The translations under genes and the position numbers were made by a program. A stretch of DNA of 64,000 nt from Anisodus tanguticus (lineage: Eukaryota; Streptophyta; Magnoliopsida; Solanales; Solanaceae). Position 1 is the first letter of the stretch. Each line of letters starts with the position of its first letter. The stretch covers positions 57,530,653 through 57,594,652 of the forward strand of contig CM067543.1 of NCBI GenBank assembly GCA_034509755.1, given 5' to 3'. Shown piece after piece: positions 20,511 through 31,805 of the stretch. A model generated the notes under the pieces. It had not been told where the DNA came from and did not search any database. It saw nothing but the letters and a program-made list of their open reading frames with translations.

Positions 20511-22948
20511 TGTTATACCCCGCACTTTGTACGTCGACGTCATCGTAAGCTAGATAACGTAAGTCGGAAAGGTCACGATTCCCTTATAAGGTTAATGAAA
20601 GTTGTTATCAAGTGTTAAGAGAATACCAAAAGGTTTCGAGGTCAAATGAATCAAATAAAATTAAGTTTGCCGAAAGTCGAGGAAAGGCAAGCAGAATTTT
20701 GGACTGGATTTTAGGCCCAACATGACATGGAAATATCTCCACATATATAAAGATTTATGGGACGTGTCTAAATTCAAGTTCGGCGAGTCTTCTTTCCAAC
20801 GCAACAAAGTCGGAGCTCTGTACAAAAAAGTTATGAATTTTTTAAGAAAGCGTTGCGAAGCGGTGGCAATGTCTGCGACCCAACCTGTGATTCGTAGGCA
20901 TGGTTTGCGGTTCGCAGACCCTGCTACGGCCTGTGTCGGTGCCAACTTTCCTCCCCTTATAAATAGAAGCACATTCGACCCCAAACTCATTTCACTCCAT
21001 TTTCTCAACCTTAGAAATCCCTAAACTCTCTCCAAATTCTCTCACATGAGTTAAGTCCAAATCAAAGGGAAAACCAAACAAATTCATTATAAGGGATCTT
21101 GTGAGTATCGCTATATCGTGTTTCTCCTCGTTGTGTTGATTTTTGCAGAAGTCTTGGAAGTGAAATAAGATGGGAATTGAAATATTTCTTGTGGTTGAGG
21201 TAAGTACTACCTTCTTCTTATTGTTCTTGAGTATATACAAGTTATATAAGGATGCATTGTTTGAGATTTTGTAGAACAAGTTCTTGAAAATCTTGAAGCT
21301 ATGTTGTGTTGTTGTTAGGATGTTTGTTTGAAGATATGGGTTGGTATGGGTAGTTAATTATTATTGTATGTATTGAGAAGTGAATGAGGGAGATTTGGAG
21401 AAGATTGTTGTTTTTCTACGTGTATGAGTTTGGCTATAGAAATTATATGAATTCTACGCATGATAGGTGTTCGACAAAATGTCTCAATAAGTTCCTTTTT
21501 GAAATATGAGTCCGTTATTGATACGAATCATTCATTTAATGTAGATAATCGTCCATAACACAAGCGAGGCTCCGCAGAACGTAACTAGCTTCATCGACAA
21601 GGTATGTTAAGGCTCATTCCTTCATTCTCTTGGCATGATGTATGAATAATTGTAACCATAACAACGTCATTTTAAAAAGAAACTATATTCTTAAGTATTG
21701 AAGAGGTCATTTGTGTTCTATCCTATTGAGTTGTTTTTGTATTGTATTCATTCCTCGTCGGGAGTAAGATTCACTCTCGATACTACCATATTTGTATTGA
21801 TAAGACAAGGTTCATTGGTATTATTCAAAAAAAATCTAAGGATAGAAGATTGATGTTGTTATTGATTCATATGAGAAAATAAGGTAATGTATAATCCTCA
21901 TAAGGGAGTCGGAGGTGTAACGACCTTACGTCACTCCAACATGTTCAAAATAGTATTATATAGTCCTTCAAAGGTCATCATATGCATGTATTATATATCT
22001 ATATTGCCCTCAAAGGCCTATGACGTTATATACGCAGTTTATACAGATATTGTAGAATAGTATTAATCTCCCTTGGTGAGACTTTCTCATTAATACAAAT
22101 ATATATAGTGTACAATGTGTAGTATAACCCTAGTACAATAATGAATCATCTACTTACCATAATTATATACAAAATATATATGAGATATATTCTAATTATG
22201 GTGGTGGGATAGAATTAGGATTCTAAACACATAGGTACACGTTAATAGATATGATACTGATAATATTGCCCACAGAGGCCTACACCATTATATATGTGCC
22301 ATTATATTTCATTTACACATATTATAGCACACAAAGGCACTCGGAGTACAGATTATTTTTTTATTGCTCTACCTTACAGTTATGCACTTAGTTGCAGTTT
22401 CAGCTTATGCTTCATCTACAATGTTGCACTTGTTTACAGTTTCGACCTTACATATTCAATACATCTTTCGTACTAATGTCCCTTCTGGGAACTGCGTTTC
22501 AAGTCCACGGTACATATAGAGATTCAAACGATACCTCGTAGTAGGTGACTCGACTCAGTTGAGGGTTGTCACACTCCTTTCTTCCGGAGTTGTCTAATGA
22601 GTTGGTAGGTATGATAGTTGCATATATGTATATAGTTGGGTATGTCGGAGCCCTATACCGACCAAATGTTGATATACTTCTCTAAAGGCTTGTAGACGGT
22701 CGTTTTGTGTATAGTGGTCTTGTGTGACCTTGTCGGCCTTCTTAGCGGACCGTTGTGCTTATATCGGCCTTGTTGTATATATGTGTTGGGCTTTTTCTGC
22801 ATGCAGGTGGTTGTGTCTTTGATCAGTAATCATTCATCGGAGGCCTTGTCGGCCCCTATGTTGTGAGCATGTTACATGTATCAGGATTAGTATGCCGGGC
22901 CTTACGACGCCGGGTGCCGGCCACACCCCAAGGTTCGGGTGTGATACA
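20511..22948 (+). mobile_element. Ty3/gypsy-type solo LTR, about 2.4 kb
   Basis: Starts TGTTATACCCCGCACTTTG and ends CGGGTGTGATACA, the pattern of long LTRs of chromoviral (Del/Tekay-like) elements in Solanaceae. A core promoter CTTATAAATAGAAGC lies near 20957. Pyrimidine-rich and GGCC-rich segments (22640-22940) follow as in such LTRs. No primer-binding site or coding region adjoins it. A perfect 5-bp duplication was not found, so the outer ends may be eroded. Confidence 0.7.
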
Positions 22949-24175
22949 ACAAGGGTATTTTTTCCACTGATAGTATTACAAAGGGTAAAATTGATTATTT
23001 TTGCATTGTAAAGGCAAATCTGACCTTTTTCTTTAAAATATTTAAAAATCATATAAAATATTACAGGTAAAATAATTACTTGACTTTCAAATTAAAAAAA
23101 TGTCACGTAAATTAGAACTAAAAAGAATCTGACATAGAATTGTTTATTAGTTTTAGATTGATATACAGACAGCTAGTGGTCCTTTTTGCTGACTCAGCTT
23201 TTAATAATTTGTCCTTCACAATATTTACTATTTACTACTAGTACCATGTGTTTTTTTCCCATTTGATTTTGACTGGATATAATAACTACTACTGCTGAAT
23301 ATGAGATGTTACGTACGCTAAATTCCATTTGAAAATTGAAACGTTGTGGGTTGAATTGACATAATCTAGTGAAAAAAAAGTTTAAAATTTGTACTTTTAC
23401 GAGGTGTTTGCATTTGATTTTACTTTTTTTTTTGTAAGAATAATGAAATTCAAGATATGGAAATGCCTATTTGTGTTGGATGCTCTTTAACCTACGGAAA
23501 ATGCACTATATTAGTGGATCCATTGCAAATAAACATTGAATTTTTGTTTTATAGTTTATTTTACATATGATGTTGGTTCGGTGGAATTGTAACGATAAGT
23601 GAACAAAGGAAAGGAGAGTAGGGGAGTAGTAATTTTTTAATCCAAAAGCGTTTTTAAAACGCTTTGACAAGTTTTTGGAAGCTAAAAGTATTTTTTTTTT
23701 AATTTCAAATAGATACGCTTCTTCTTCTTTTTTTCTCTCAAAATTTAAGGTGTTTGAAATAAAAGAAAAACTAACAAGAACTTAGGAGCAAATCCTTTAA
23801 GTCATTGAGCGTTCAAAATATACCAGTTATTAGTTCTTCTCAGTTCATTTGATTTCAAGATAATCATGAACAAGGGGACCTACAATATCACTTATATATG
23901 TGTTCAGGTGAACCCAATATTTTTGACAATAAACTCAATTGTTATTCTATATTAATTTGAGTTCGTTATAAAAATTTATAAATTTTAAATTATGAATTTA
24001 CCGATTTGTATCGACATACCGTAGACGGAATGATAAATCACTAAATCCCATATGATATGAAAGGACAATGTCGATAGAAATTGACTTCTTTTTTAGCAGA
24101 TTTCCTTCCTATGGATTGAGTCTTTAATTTTTGTCATTACTTCTCATTTAATGCAATTTTTAATGCAATTTTGTC
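22949..24175. other. Intergenic, no gene recognised
   Basis: AT-rich sequence with short open frames and no known domains. A perfect 10+10 palindrome, AAAGCGTTTT/AAAACGCTTT, sits at about 23646-23667. Confidence 0.4.
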
Positions 24176-24177
24176 TA

Positions 24178-24540
24178 TTAGAGATTCGGGTTCGAATCCC
24201 AGGAGGAAAAAAAAAATCGTCAAAGATTTTCATTATTATCGTAAGAGTTATGTAGAGATTATGCTCAAAGGGGCATAGTTTCTATGTCACTAGCCGGATA
24301 AGGCATAATCTTAATTTTTCAAAGAAATTTTGGCTTCAGTCATAGTTACATAGACATTATGCATGGCATAATCTCTATACAACTTTGGTCAATAGACATA
24401 ATTTCTATGAGATCTTGTTTTGCGATTTTTTTCTTCTTTTTGACTCGGTTGGGATTCAAACCCACAATATCTGGGATATTTTTAATCATTTTTTTAAGCG
24501 AACGACAAAAAATTAAAGATCACTAATTTGAGAGGCAAAA
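24178..24540. repeat. Dispersed repeat with GGTTCGAATCC ends, copy 1
   Basis: GGGTTCGAATCCC near the left and GGGATTCAAACCC near the right are inverted. Inside are repeated GGCATAGTTTCTATG and CATAATCTCTAT phrases. The copy at 42825-43125 shares the left motif, the CATAGTTTCTATGA phrases and the AAAAATTAAAGA right edge. It may be a SINE derivative or MITE; not resolved. Confidence 0.5.
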
Positions 24541-25030
24541 ATTATAGAACACCCTAAAACAGGGTCAATCATGCGAATTGCCCAGAAATTAAAAGGGTCA
24601 AAATGGCTAACGAAAAATGGGTTGGCCCACCGAGTTTTGATGAAAAAGGAAGAGTACTTTTTGGATGCAAGAAATATATAAATGGTGTTGAATTGGCAGG
24701 TGAATGGAGACCATCACCCAAAAAATTCCAAACACCCTATGCAATATGCATATCCCAACTGTTCCCTAATCCATGACAAAAATGAATGGAAAGGAAGTTG
24801 AAAGTGTGAAAGTGAAAATTTGATGATCTTGAACAATTGAAGAGGATCTTCCAGGAAAAATAAATATATGGTGTTTGATATAAAGGAAAGTGAAGCAAGT
24901 TCGACGAAAGACTATTCATTTCCGAACTTATCTTCATATAAACACAATTGGAAGTTTCGAACTTATAACAATATTATTATACTAGTTATGATCTCTTAGT
25001 CATAACTAGAAGATTTTATTGAGCTTTGTA
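24541..25030. other. Intergenic, no gene recognised
   Basis: No coding sequence, RNA gene or clear repeat could be supported here. Confidence 0.4.
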
Positions 25031-25031
25031 A

Positions 25032-25262
25032 ATAATGGATCTTGGGCCTAACTCAATCCCAAAAGCTAGCTTGTAGGGTGAGAATTGTTCAAGTCCATAT
25101 AAGTAGTCCATGTTCCCATTTCATATTCAATGTGGGACTCTTAATATTCCCCCGCATGCCCAGACATCGTTAACTGGAGCGTGGACAATATAATTTGGGA
25201 TCCAACATCGGTGAAGGATCTGACTCTGATACCATGTAAAGAATGAATTTTGAGCCTAACAA
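25032..25262 (-). mobile_element. TRIM-like retrotransposon remnant
   Basis: On the minus strand a primer-binding site ATGGTATCAGAGTCAGATCC (about 25214-25233) follows an LTR end TTCATTCTTTACA. Further on lies a purine tract GCGGGGGAATA and an LTR with CCCACATTGAATATGAAATG and TTGGGCCTAACTC in the other sense. Size and order match terminal-repeat retrotransposons in miniature. The 5' LTR is mostly missing. Confidence 0.6.
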
Positions 25263-25284
25263 CTGTAGTTAACCGCACTTATGA

Positions 25285-25325
25285 GATTACATTGAATATG
25301 TTATGTTGTTGTTGTTGTTATGATC
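25285..25325 (+). mobile_element. Short LINE/SINE-type 3' tail (TTG repeats)
   Basis: GAGATTACATTGAATATG followed by TTATGTTGTTGTTGTTGTTA resembles the 3' tail of the RTE LINEs in this window. Too short for firm assignment. Confidence 0.3.
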
Positions 25326-25956
25326 TCTTAATCATTGAACGTTCTCCTAGCGACCTTTGGCTTAATCATCTTTTGGAAATTAACTACTAGCTAGCTAGTT
25401 GCACCCCTCATAAATAGCGATTCCTTTGGTAGTTTGAACTAGTTGGTCAAAATTATTCATCTGCTACATGGGTGGAGTTTAAGCCTATTTACGAATTGAC
25501 TAAATTTAGTAACTTTAATCTAGATTTTATATTCATATTTAAAAACTTATTTAATATGTTAAAATAATTTATTCAGAACTCAATAAATTATCTTTTTTAT
25601 AATTGAAACGCATGAAGTTTAAATTCTAACTCTATCTTTTGTATAATTGAAACGCATGAAGTTTAAATTCTAACTTTCTAGATGTTTAAATTCTAGATGT
25701 ACTTAATATTTGTGACATATTTACACCAACATCAAATATTTGCTCGACTATTCGAAGTTACTCATATGACTAATGCTATTTCAGTGAACCAACATGCAAA
25801 TAAATGAGTCAGTCTATCATCATTACAATATACAAAACTCCAAAACATATTTCATTGTCTTGTACACTGTTTGGATGTTACGTTTTGCAGGCTACTTCCG
25901 ACAGTTTAAATTGGTGGTCAGATGTCAACATGCTGGAGTCATCATCAATATAGTAA

Positions 25957-27800
25957 TGTTAAAAATACATAATATATATGTATATTGTGTGTATATTGTG
26001 TCTCGGATGGCTCTCGGTTTCTAGTCCCCTTTGTACCGTGTATATGGGTAAATATTTAGTATCCTAGTTTAGGTAATATTGTAATGTAATTAGTATTGTA
26101 CACTTACCATAATAATTGTATTACCATAAATGTATAGTTAGTATCCAAGTAGAATAAGGTTTTAGGAATAGAATAGGAATATGATTTTTCAATTATGAAA
26201 ATATGTAACTTGTATAAATAGTCTTTCAATCAATGAAAATAATCAAGGGATTATTTCTTTCATGATATCAGAAGTCTAGGTCGTTTATTCCTCTCTCCAC
26301 AATTCCGTAGACCTCTCCCTCTTTCCGTCACTTTGCCTCGATTTCCGAGCCTTCTTTCTCAGATTTCGTGCCCGACAGTACCTCATCTCTTCCCAAATTT
26401 CTCTTCCCAATTCCTACATCACGTCTTGCGTTGCGATTATGGCTAAAAACACGTTTTACCCTTCCCTTAATATTTCTAACATCTAGAATAGGGATGGCAA
26501 TTGGGCGGGGCGGGTGCGGGTACCCCCTCCCCTGCACCCGTACCCGCCAGAAAATTTTCGCACAGGCGGATATATTCCTAAATCCACACCCGCTCCACCA
26601 CCCAAGTGGATATCCGTCACCTACCAATACCCGCCTGCCATATTTTATAATCAATTAATTTGTGATCAATTATTGATCAACATGATCCCAAAAATTCAAA
26701 TTCCAAAAATTATCCCAAAAATTAGAGTCAAAAATCAATATTGTCACAATCTCATTTTCTTTGGGAGAGAGGGAGGAGAATTCCGGATTTTTTCTCCATC
26801 AGAATTCCCCATTTTTCACCTCTTCCCCCTTACAACAAAGAATCAAGAAAACAAAATTTTCAAGAAAACCCAAAAATTATCCACCCAAATAGCTATATAT
26901 TACAAATGTAGACAAAACTAAGATATTATTTCAGCTATATAAGTTAAAGTTTTTCAACTTTTTCAATTGAACTCCACAAACCCAATAGGTAAAACTTAAC
27001 AAATGCACAAAAATTGACCTCACCAAGACAACTCCAAAGCACAAAGCAAAGACAACAATATTTCCCGATCAGCATCTCATTTAAAGAAAAAGGCAGAGAC
27101 GTCGAGGTGGTTCGTGAAAAAAGTTTGTGATTTTTCCTTTAAAGAAAAAGGCAGAGACGTCGAGAATGAGAGAGGGAGGAGAGACGACGTGAAGGGGAAC
27201 GAGAGAGAGAGAAGCGTGAAGGACTGAAGATGCGTAGGGTTTTGAGTTTTGTTGGAGAATGAGAGACTTGCCGTGACTTATGGACTGAAGGCACGACTTA
27301 TGGGCTGCTAATATTTTGGGCTTGGGGCAGGTATAAGGCGGGCGGGTAGACGGTTGGATGCGGGGCGGGTATGACTGCAAATCCACCACCTACCCGTGAC
27401 GGGTACATTTTCAATACTCATACCCGCCTACTACCTGCCAAAGTAATACTCATACCCGCCTACTACCTGCCAAAGTTAAAAGGACTATGAGGCACCTTTG
27501 GGCCCTACCAGGCCCATCATGCAGCGGGCCCCACACCTACCGATATTGAAGCCGCGATGCACACTCTTGGAATAAATCCTTCGGACCCAAATTGGTACAT
27601 GGACACGGCGCCATTACTCACATGACGTCCGACTTAGGTACTCTCTCGTCTTATTCCAATTTGAGCAACAATCGTGGTATAATTATTGGTAATGATAATT
27701 CAATTCCAATTCGTGGGTATAGTCAGAAAACATTGTCTCCCCCCATCCACCCCTTATTTTGAAAAATACTCTTCACGCTCCAAAATTGATTAAATTTGAT
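25957..27800 (+). mobile_element. Deleted copia element of the 53-57 kb family, with nested hAT
   Basis: The 5' LTR (25957-26262, TGTTAAAAA...TTTCA) is followed by TGATATCAGAAGTCTAGG, a primer-binding site variant. A gag start follows (ATGGCTAAAAACACG at 26438, MAKNTFYPSLNISNI). A hAT-like insert occupies about 26486-27475. Sequence then resumes in the protease region (NWYMDT near 27590) and stops near 27800. The remainder of pol and the 3' LTR are absent. Confidence 0.75.
26486..27475. mobile_element. hAT-like element with GC-rich end, nested in copia gag
   Basis: Begins TAGGGATGGCAATTGGGCGG followed by GGGCGGGTGCGGGTACCCC, the GC-rich terminus of a plant hAT derivative. Complementary TACCCGCC and GACGGGTAC motifs lie at the right (27300-27475), but the exact right tip is missing. 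A 26-bp direct repeat (about 27080-27105 and 27139-27164) and a 32-bp tandem repeat (about 27412-27475) are present. No transposase. Confidence 0.55.
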
Positions 27801-28646
27801 ATTGGGCAGTAAAATTTGATAAGTCACTTTCTTTATCTTTGTGCATCCCTATAGTGGGCTATAACTAACTTTATCTACATTAACCTCTTAATGTAATGGG
27901 CCTGCATCACATGGGATTCTCACTGGTTGTTACAGCCTTTGACCCCACAAAAAGCCCATGCCAACAAAGTGGACCTAACTCTAGAATCCGTTGGAAGAAC
28001 GGTTGTAAGAGCCCAATAGCATATGACACCAAATTTGGAAAGTAGATATTTCCTATTTGGGAACAACGATGTAGAAATCAAGTTTCCTTATCTCACGATG
28101 TAGAAATTGTAGTTTTGCTTTCCACTTTTTTTTTATTCTCTCATCTATATTTTTTTTTATCTATTTTATTTAGATTATATTTGTAGTGTCAATCCAACAC
28201 AAGTCCTTTTTTATTCAGGACGTTCTGTCATTATCGTGAGTCCTTCACTTTCATTACATCGATGTGAATTGCCTCGTGATATAGCAATAGAACTTTTCCA
28301 GACATTTATAATTCGTGGTCTAATTAGAAAACATCTTGCTTCGAACATAGGAGTTGCTAAGAGTAAAATTCAAGAAAAAGATTAAATTCAGGCGGAACCA
28401 AATTTTCAACTTTATGATTTTTGAGGATTTTATAAAATGGCGATTTTAAGTGTTAAACTTAGGTTTTAAATTTAATAAATGTACATATTTAATGACCTTT
28501 TTGACACAAACATTATTTAAGCAAAAGCTAATGAGGTAAACATGTATCCGAACTTCTAGCTCAGCCCCTGGTGTGATTACTAAATTGTGCTAATACCCAA
28601 TAACTATAATAATTTATTTATTTTTCATAGTATAATCACAATATAT
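27801..28646. other. Intergenic with decayed MITE
   Basis: No gene. 28388-28571 has GGCGGAACCAAATTTTCAAC at one end and TTCTAGCTCAGCCCCTGG at the other, faint hAT MITE ends. The rest is AT-rich and unassigned. Confidence 0.35.
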
Positions 28647-29710
28647 TGTTGGAAATTTGTCTTTGACGGGAGTTGCGTCCAATCATCTTTAATGACTTAA
28701 ACACTAGTGTTCCGCATGTTGGAACCTTCGGTTCTTCACACGTGCATAATCTACTAAGTAAGTAGATGACCGTAGGGTCAAGGATCGTCAAATTTCGTTG
28801 AGAAATGAAAGAGATATTGGTCCACGAAATGAGGTGTTTGAAGCATGAAAAAAGGTGGTAAAGACCAATCCTCCCTCATCGGTGGGGGAAGAAGGATTTG
28901 TTTAGTTTATAAGTCTCAAAGTTGGCTTGGGTTTGGGACCCCAAGGGGTATCCCATGTGTTTAAAGGAGGTAGGACATAGATGTGCTTCGGTTCGAGGAT
29001 AAGCCCACACGCGCGCGCCGCCGCCGCCGCCCGTCCCGTCGGGTCGGGGGCGGTGGGCTTCTTTTGATATTATCTTTTTGGACCAGGATTATTTCATATT
29101 TATAGTTTAGTCCATGGAGTTTCAAGTAAGTCAAAATTGGGCAGAGAACTTTGCTGTTGGTTTTTGGAAGGTCAACCAGCCTTAATATGCACTCAATTCA
29201 GTCATTTATGTTGGCTGAATAACTCTCCCTAAAAGCCAATCAGTTGCACATCAATTCACCATTTATTTTGGTGAATTACTACCTCCATAATTGTCATTAC
29301 TTGGCCAGTAACAACAATTATGTGGGCAGTTGGTAAGTCCTCTCCTCCAACTATATAATGGAGCCTTTGCACAATTGTTGAGACACACAAAAACATACAA
29401 ACGAATCAGATTCTTCCTACTATCTTCTAGCATCATTTCATTACTCAAAATTCTTCAAGGTAGCATTTGAGTTTCCTTTGCTCAATTGTTGAGTTGCTGT
29501 TTTATCTTGGAAGACTATTGTCCAGAACGTAGAAATGATATATACGGGGTAATCTTGTCTTAAAGACAGAGTGCCATCACTCGATTCAACATATCAAAAC
29601 TGTTCCAGTTTCTTGTTCAAATTCATTAAAATTTCAGTTTGTTGTAATTTCATTGTGTTGTGATACTTAACAATTATTTATTTCCGTTTCCTGCACCATT
29701 GTAAACAACA
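28647..29710 (+). mobile_element. Solo LTR (about 1.06 kb), family L
   Basis: Starts TGTTGGAAATTTGTC and ends GTAAACAACA. The flanks TATAT (28642-28646) and TATAA (29711-29715) agree at four of five. A promoter-like CTATATAATGGAGCC (about 29350) precedes ACACACAAAAACATAC. The first 400 bp and the segment TATATACGGGG(T/C)AATCTTG are homologous to the solo LTR at 30154-31775, which is in the opposite orientation. Confidence 0.75.
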
Positions 29711-30153
29711 TATAATACGTAATTTGATTTTCTTTTATGCTAAATAAAATCTAGTTATGAGAAATTAAGTATTTCTCACGATGAACATGTAAATATGATT
29801 TAATGTATTGATATTTATGTGCATATAATAAATAGTATTAATATGAAAAAAAACAAGAATTAGAAATGTCATTGGTAATTACATCAATACTTTGCTTCAT
29901 CCTAAGAATTAGAGGGTAATTTCTCCCCCTCAATATTTCTCAATTTCTTAGCAGTTGCTTCATCCTAAGAATTAGATCCTGTTGGTGTGGGGCCTGTGGG
30001 CTAGTAGGTAGTTATCAAAGAAAATAATATTGCCGTGAATATGAAGCGCATTGATGCAAGTTATGTGTTCGAATGAAATAAACCACTTCAATATGCTTTG
30101 TTTACGAACAAAAAATGCTATGAGTAATACAACTATAAATCTCATGGATAGTT
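29711..30153. other. Spacer between two opposed solo LTRs
   Basis: AT-rich, no gene. The phrase TTGCTTCATCCTAAGAATTAG occurs twice, near 29896 and 29951. Confidence 0.4.
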
Positions 30154-31775
30154 TGTTGGTATTTCTATGTACTTTATAAAGCAGTACGGGAAGTAATAAC
30201 TATTACAAATGTTCGAAAGGATGAATAAATGGTCAATCTTCAAAACTGCGGCAAGTGTATTGTGTCTTGAATCTTGATCACTTTGCAAAGCCAATGTTGA
30301 GAAGCTACATTGTAGCTTGTTGTGTCTTGAATCTTGATATCCTGAAATCAAGAAACAACTAAATCTGGATGGTTACAACGTTGTGTGTTGAGTCGAGGAT
30401 AGCCCTCTATCCTTAAGACAAGATTGCCCCGTATATATGCTTTTACGTTAGCGGGCAATAGTCTCCCAAGATAAAACAACACTATAATCTCAACACTACA
30501 AAGCCAATAGGTTGAGCCTGTCGAAGAAAACAAATATGACTTGACTTGCTGAAGCTATGGAATAGGAAGGAAGAGTATCTCTCTACTCTTCTCTTTTGTC
30601 TCTGTGTATATAGTGTGTCTCTGTAGTGTATATCTTGTGTATATGTGTGGGTTTGCTCACCGATTTTCGTCACGCGTTTTCTCGCCCGATTTTCGTCACG
30701 AGTTTTCTGCCTATTTTTCGTTCGAGTTTTACTGTCATTTCTTGCTTCTGTTTTACAGCCAAATGAAGCTCAATATATAGCATGGAGGAGGGGCTGATCA
30801 ATCGCCCCAAACATGGCTGTTAAAGGCCATTAGGAGGGCTGTAAATGGCATGTTAAATGCCATTAGTGAGGCCGATTTAAGGTCTTGAAGGAGGTCGCTC
30901 AATTGCCCAACTAATGGGTTGTTAATGGAGAATTAATCAGCCAAGTAATGGCTGATTAATGCTCCAAAAAATGCAGTCCAACGGCCTTCCGTCACCTTCC
31001 CGAAACTATGAGGACCAAACGTAAATATTGAAACTTCGGGGACCAAAGCGTACATATAAAAGAATTCTGTCCAAACGTACATATGAAACTTCGGGGATCA
31101 AACTGTACATTTGGCGAGTTCTCTGGTCCAAAAAGATAATATTAGACGAGGCCCACGACCCGTGACCGTGACCGTGACCGTGACCGTGACCGTGACCGTG
31201 ACCGTGACCGTGACCGTGACCGTGACCGTGACCGTGACCGTGACCGTGACCGTGACCCGTGACCGTGACCGTGACCGTGACCGTGACCGTGACCGTGACC
31301 GTGACCGTGACCCGTGACCGTGACCGTGACCGTGACCGTGACCGTGACCGAGCCGAGCCGAGACCGGACCGGACCGGACCGACCGGACGGGACGGGCGGG
31401 CGGCGCGCGCGCGTGTGGGCTTAGCCTTGAACCCAAGCACATCTAGGTCTTCCCTCCTTTAAACACATGGGATACCCTTGGGGTCCCAAACCCTTTACCA
31501 CATTAGAGACTTATATAGAGAGCAATTCTTCCTATTCCCACCGATGTGGTAGATTTGTCCCACACCACATTTCCATGTCTCAAACACCTTACTTCGTGGA
31601 CCAATATCTCTTTCATTTCTCAACGAAATTAGACGATTCTTGGCCCTACGGTCATCTACTCACTTCGTAGATCATGCATGTGCGAAGAGACAAGGTCTCC
31701 AACATGCGAAACACTAGTGTTTAATTCATCAAAGATGGGTGGACGCATCTCCCCGCCAAAGGCTAATTTCCAACA
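30154..31775 (-). mobile_element. Solo LTR (about 1.62 kb), family L, with hexanucleotide array
   Basis: On the minus strand it starts TGTTGGAAATTAGCC (31775) and ends AATACCAACA (30154). A perfect 5-bp target duplication TAGTT flanks it (30149-30153 and 31776-31780). No internal region is present. The U3-like part contains a long GTGACC array not found in the homologous LTR at 28647-29710. The R/U5-like part contains TATATACGGGGCAATCTTG, shared with that LTR. Confidence 0.9.
31161..31350. repeat. (GACCGT)n hexanucleotide microsatellite
   Basis: About 30 tandem copies of a 6-bp unit (GTGACC on the plus strand) with two 7-bp variants containing an extra C (near 31256 and 31312). It continues into GC-rich AGCCG, GGACC and GCGC repeats up to about 31410. 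Every frame is open across it and spells dipeptide repeats, so these are not genes. Confidence 0.97.
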
Positions 31776-31805
31776 TAGTTCAATCCTAATTCAAGAGATA
31801 AACAT

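Noticed and set aside
20661..21279. Open frames of about 100 residues on both strands
   Set aside because: They lie inside a gypsy LTR (TGTTATACCCC...GTGATACA), in its promoter and leader region; no protein similarity recognised.
24185..24205. GGTTCGAATCC as a tRNA T-arm
   Set aside because: Only the B-box-like motif is present, no acceptor stem or box A at the right distance, and an inverted copy lies at the other end of the repeat.
31006..31462. Long open frames on both strands spelling TVTVTV, RDRDRD, GHGHGH and SRSRSR
   Set aside because: They are translations of the GTGACC hexanucleotide array in a solo LTR; a 6-bp period leaves every frame open. Not genes.
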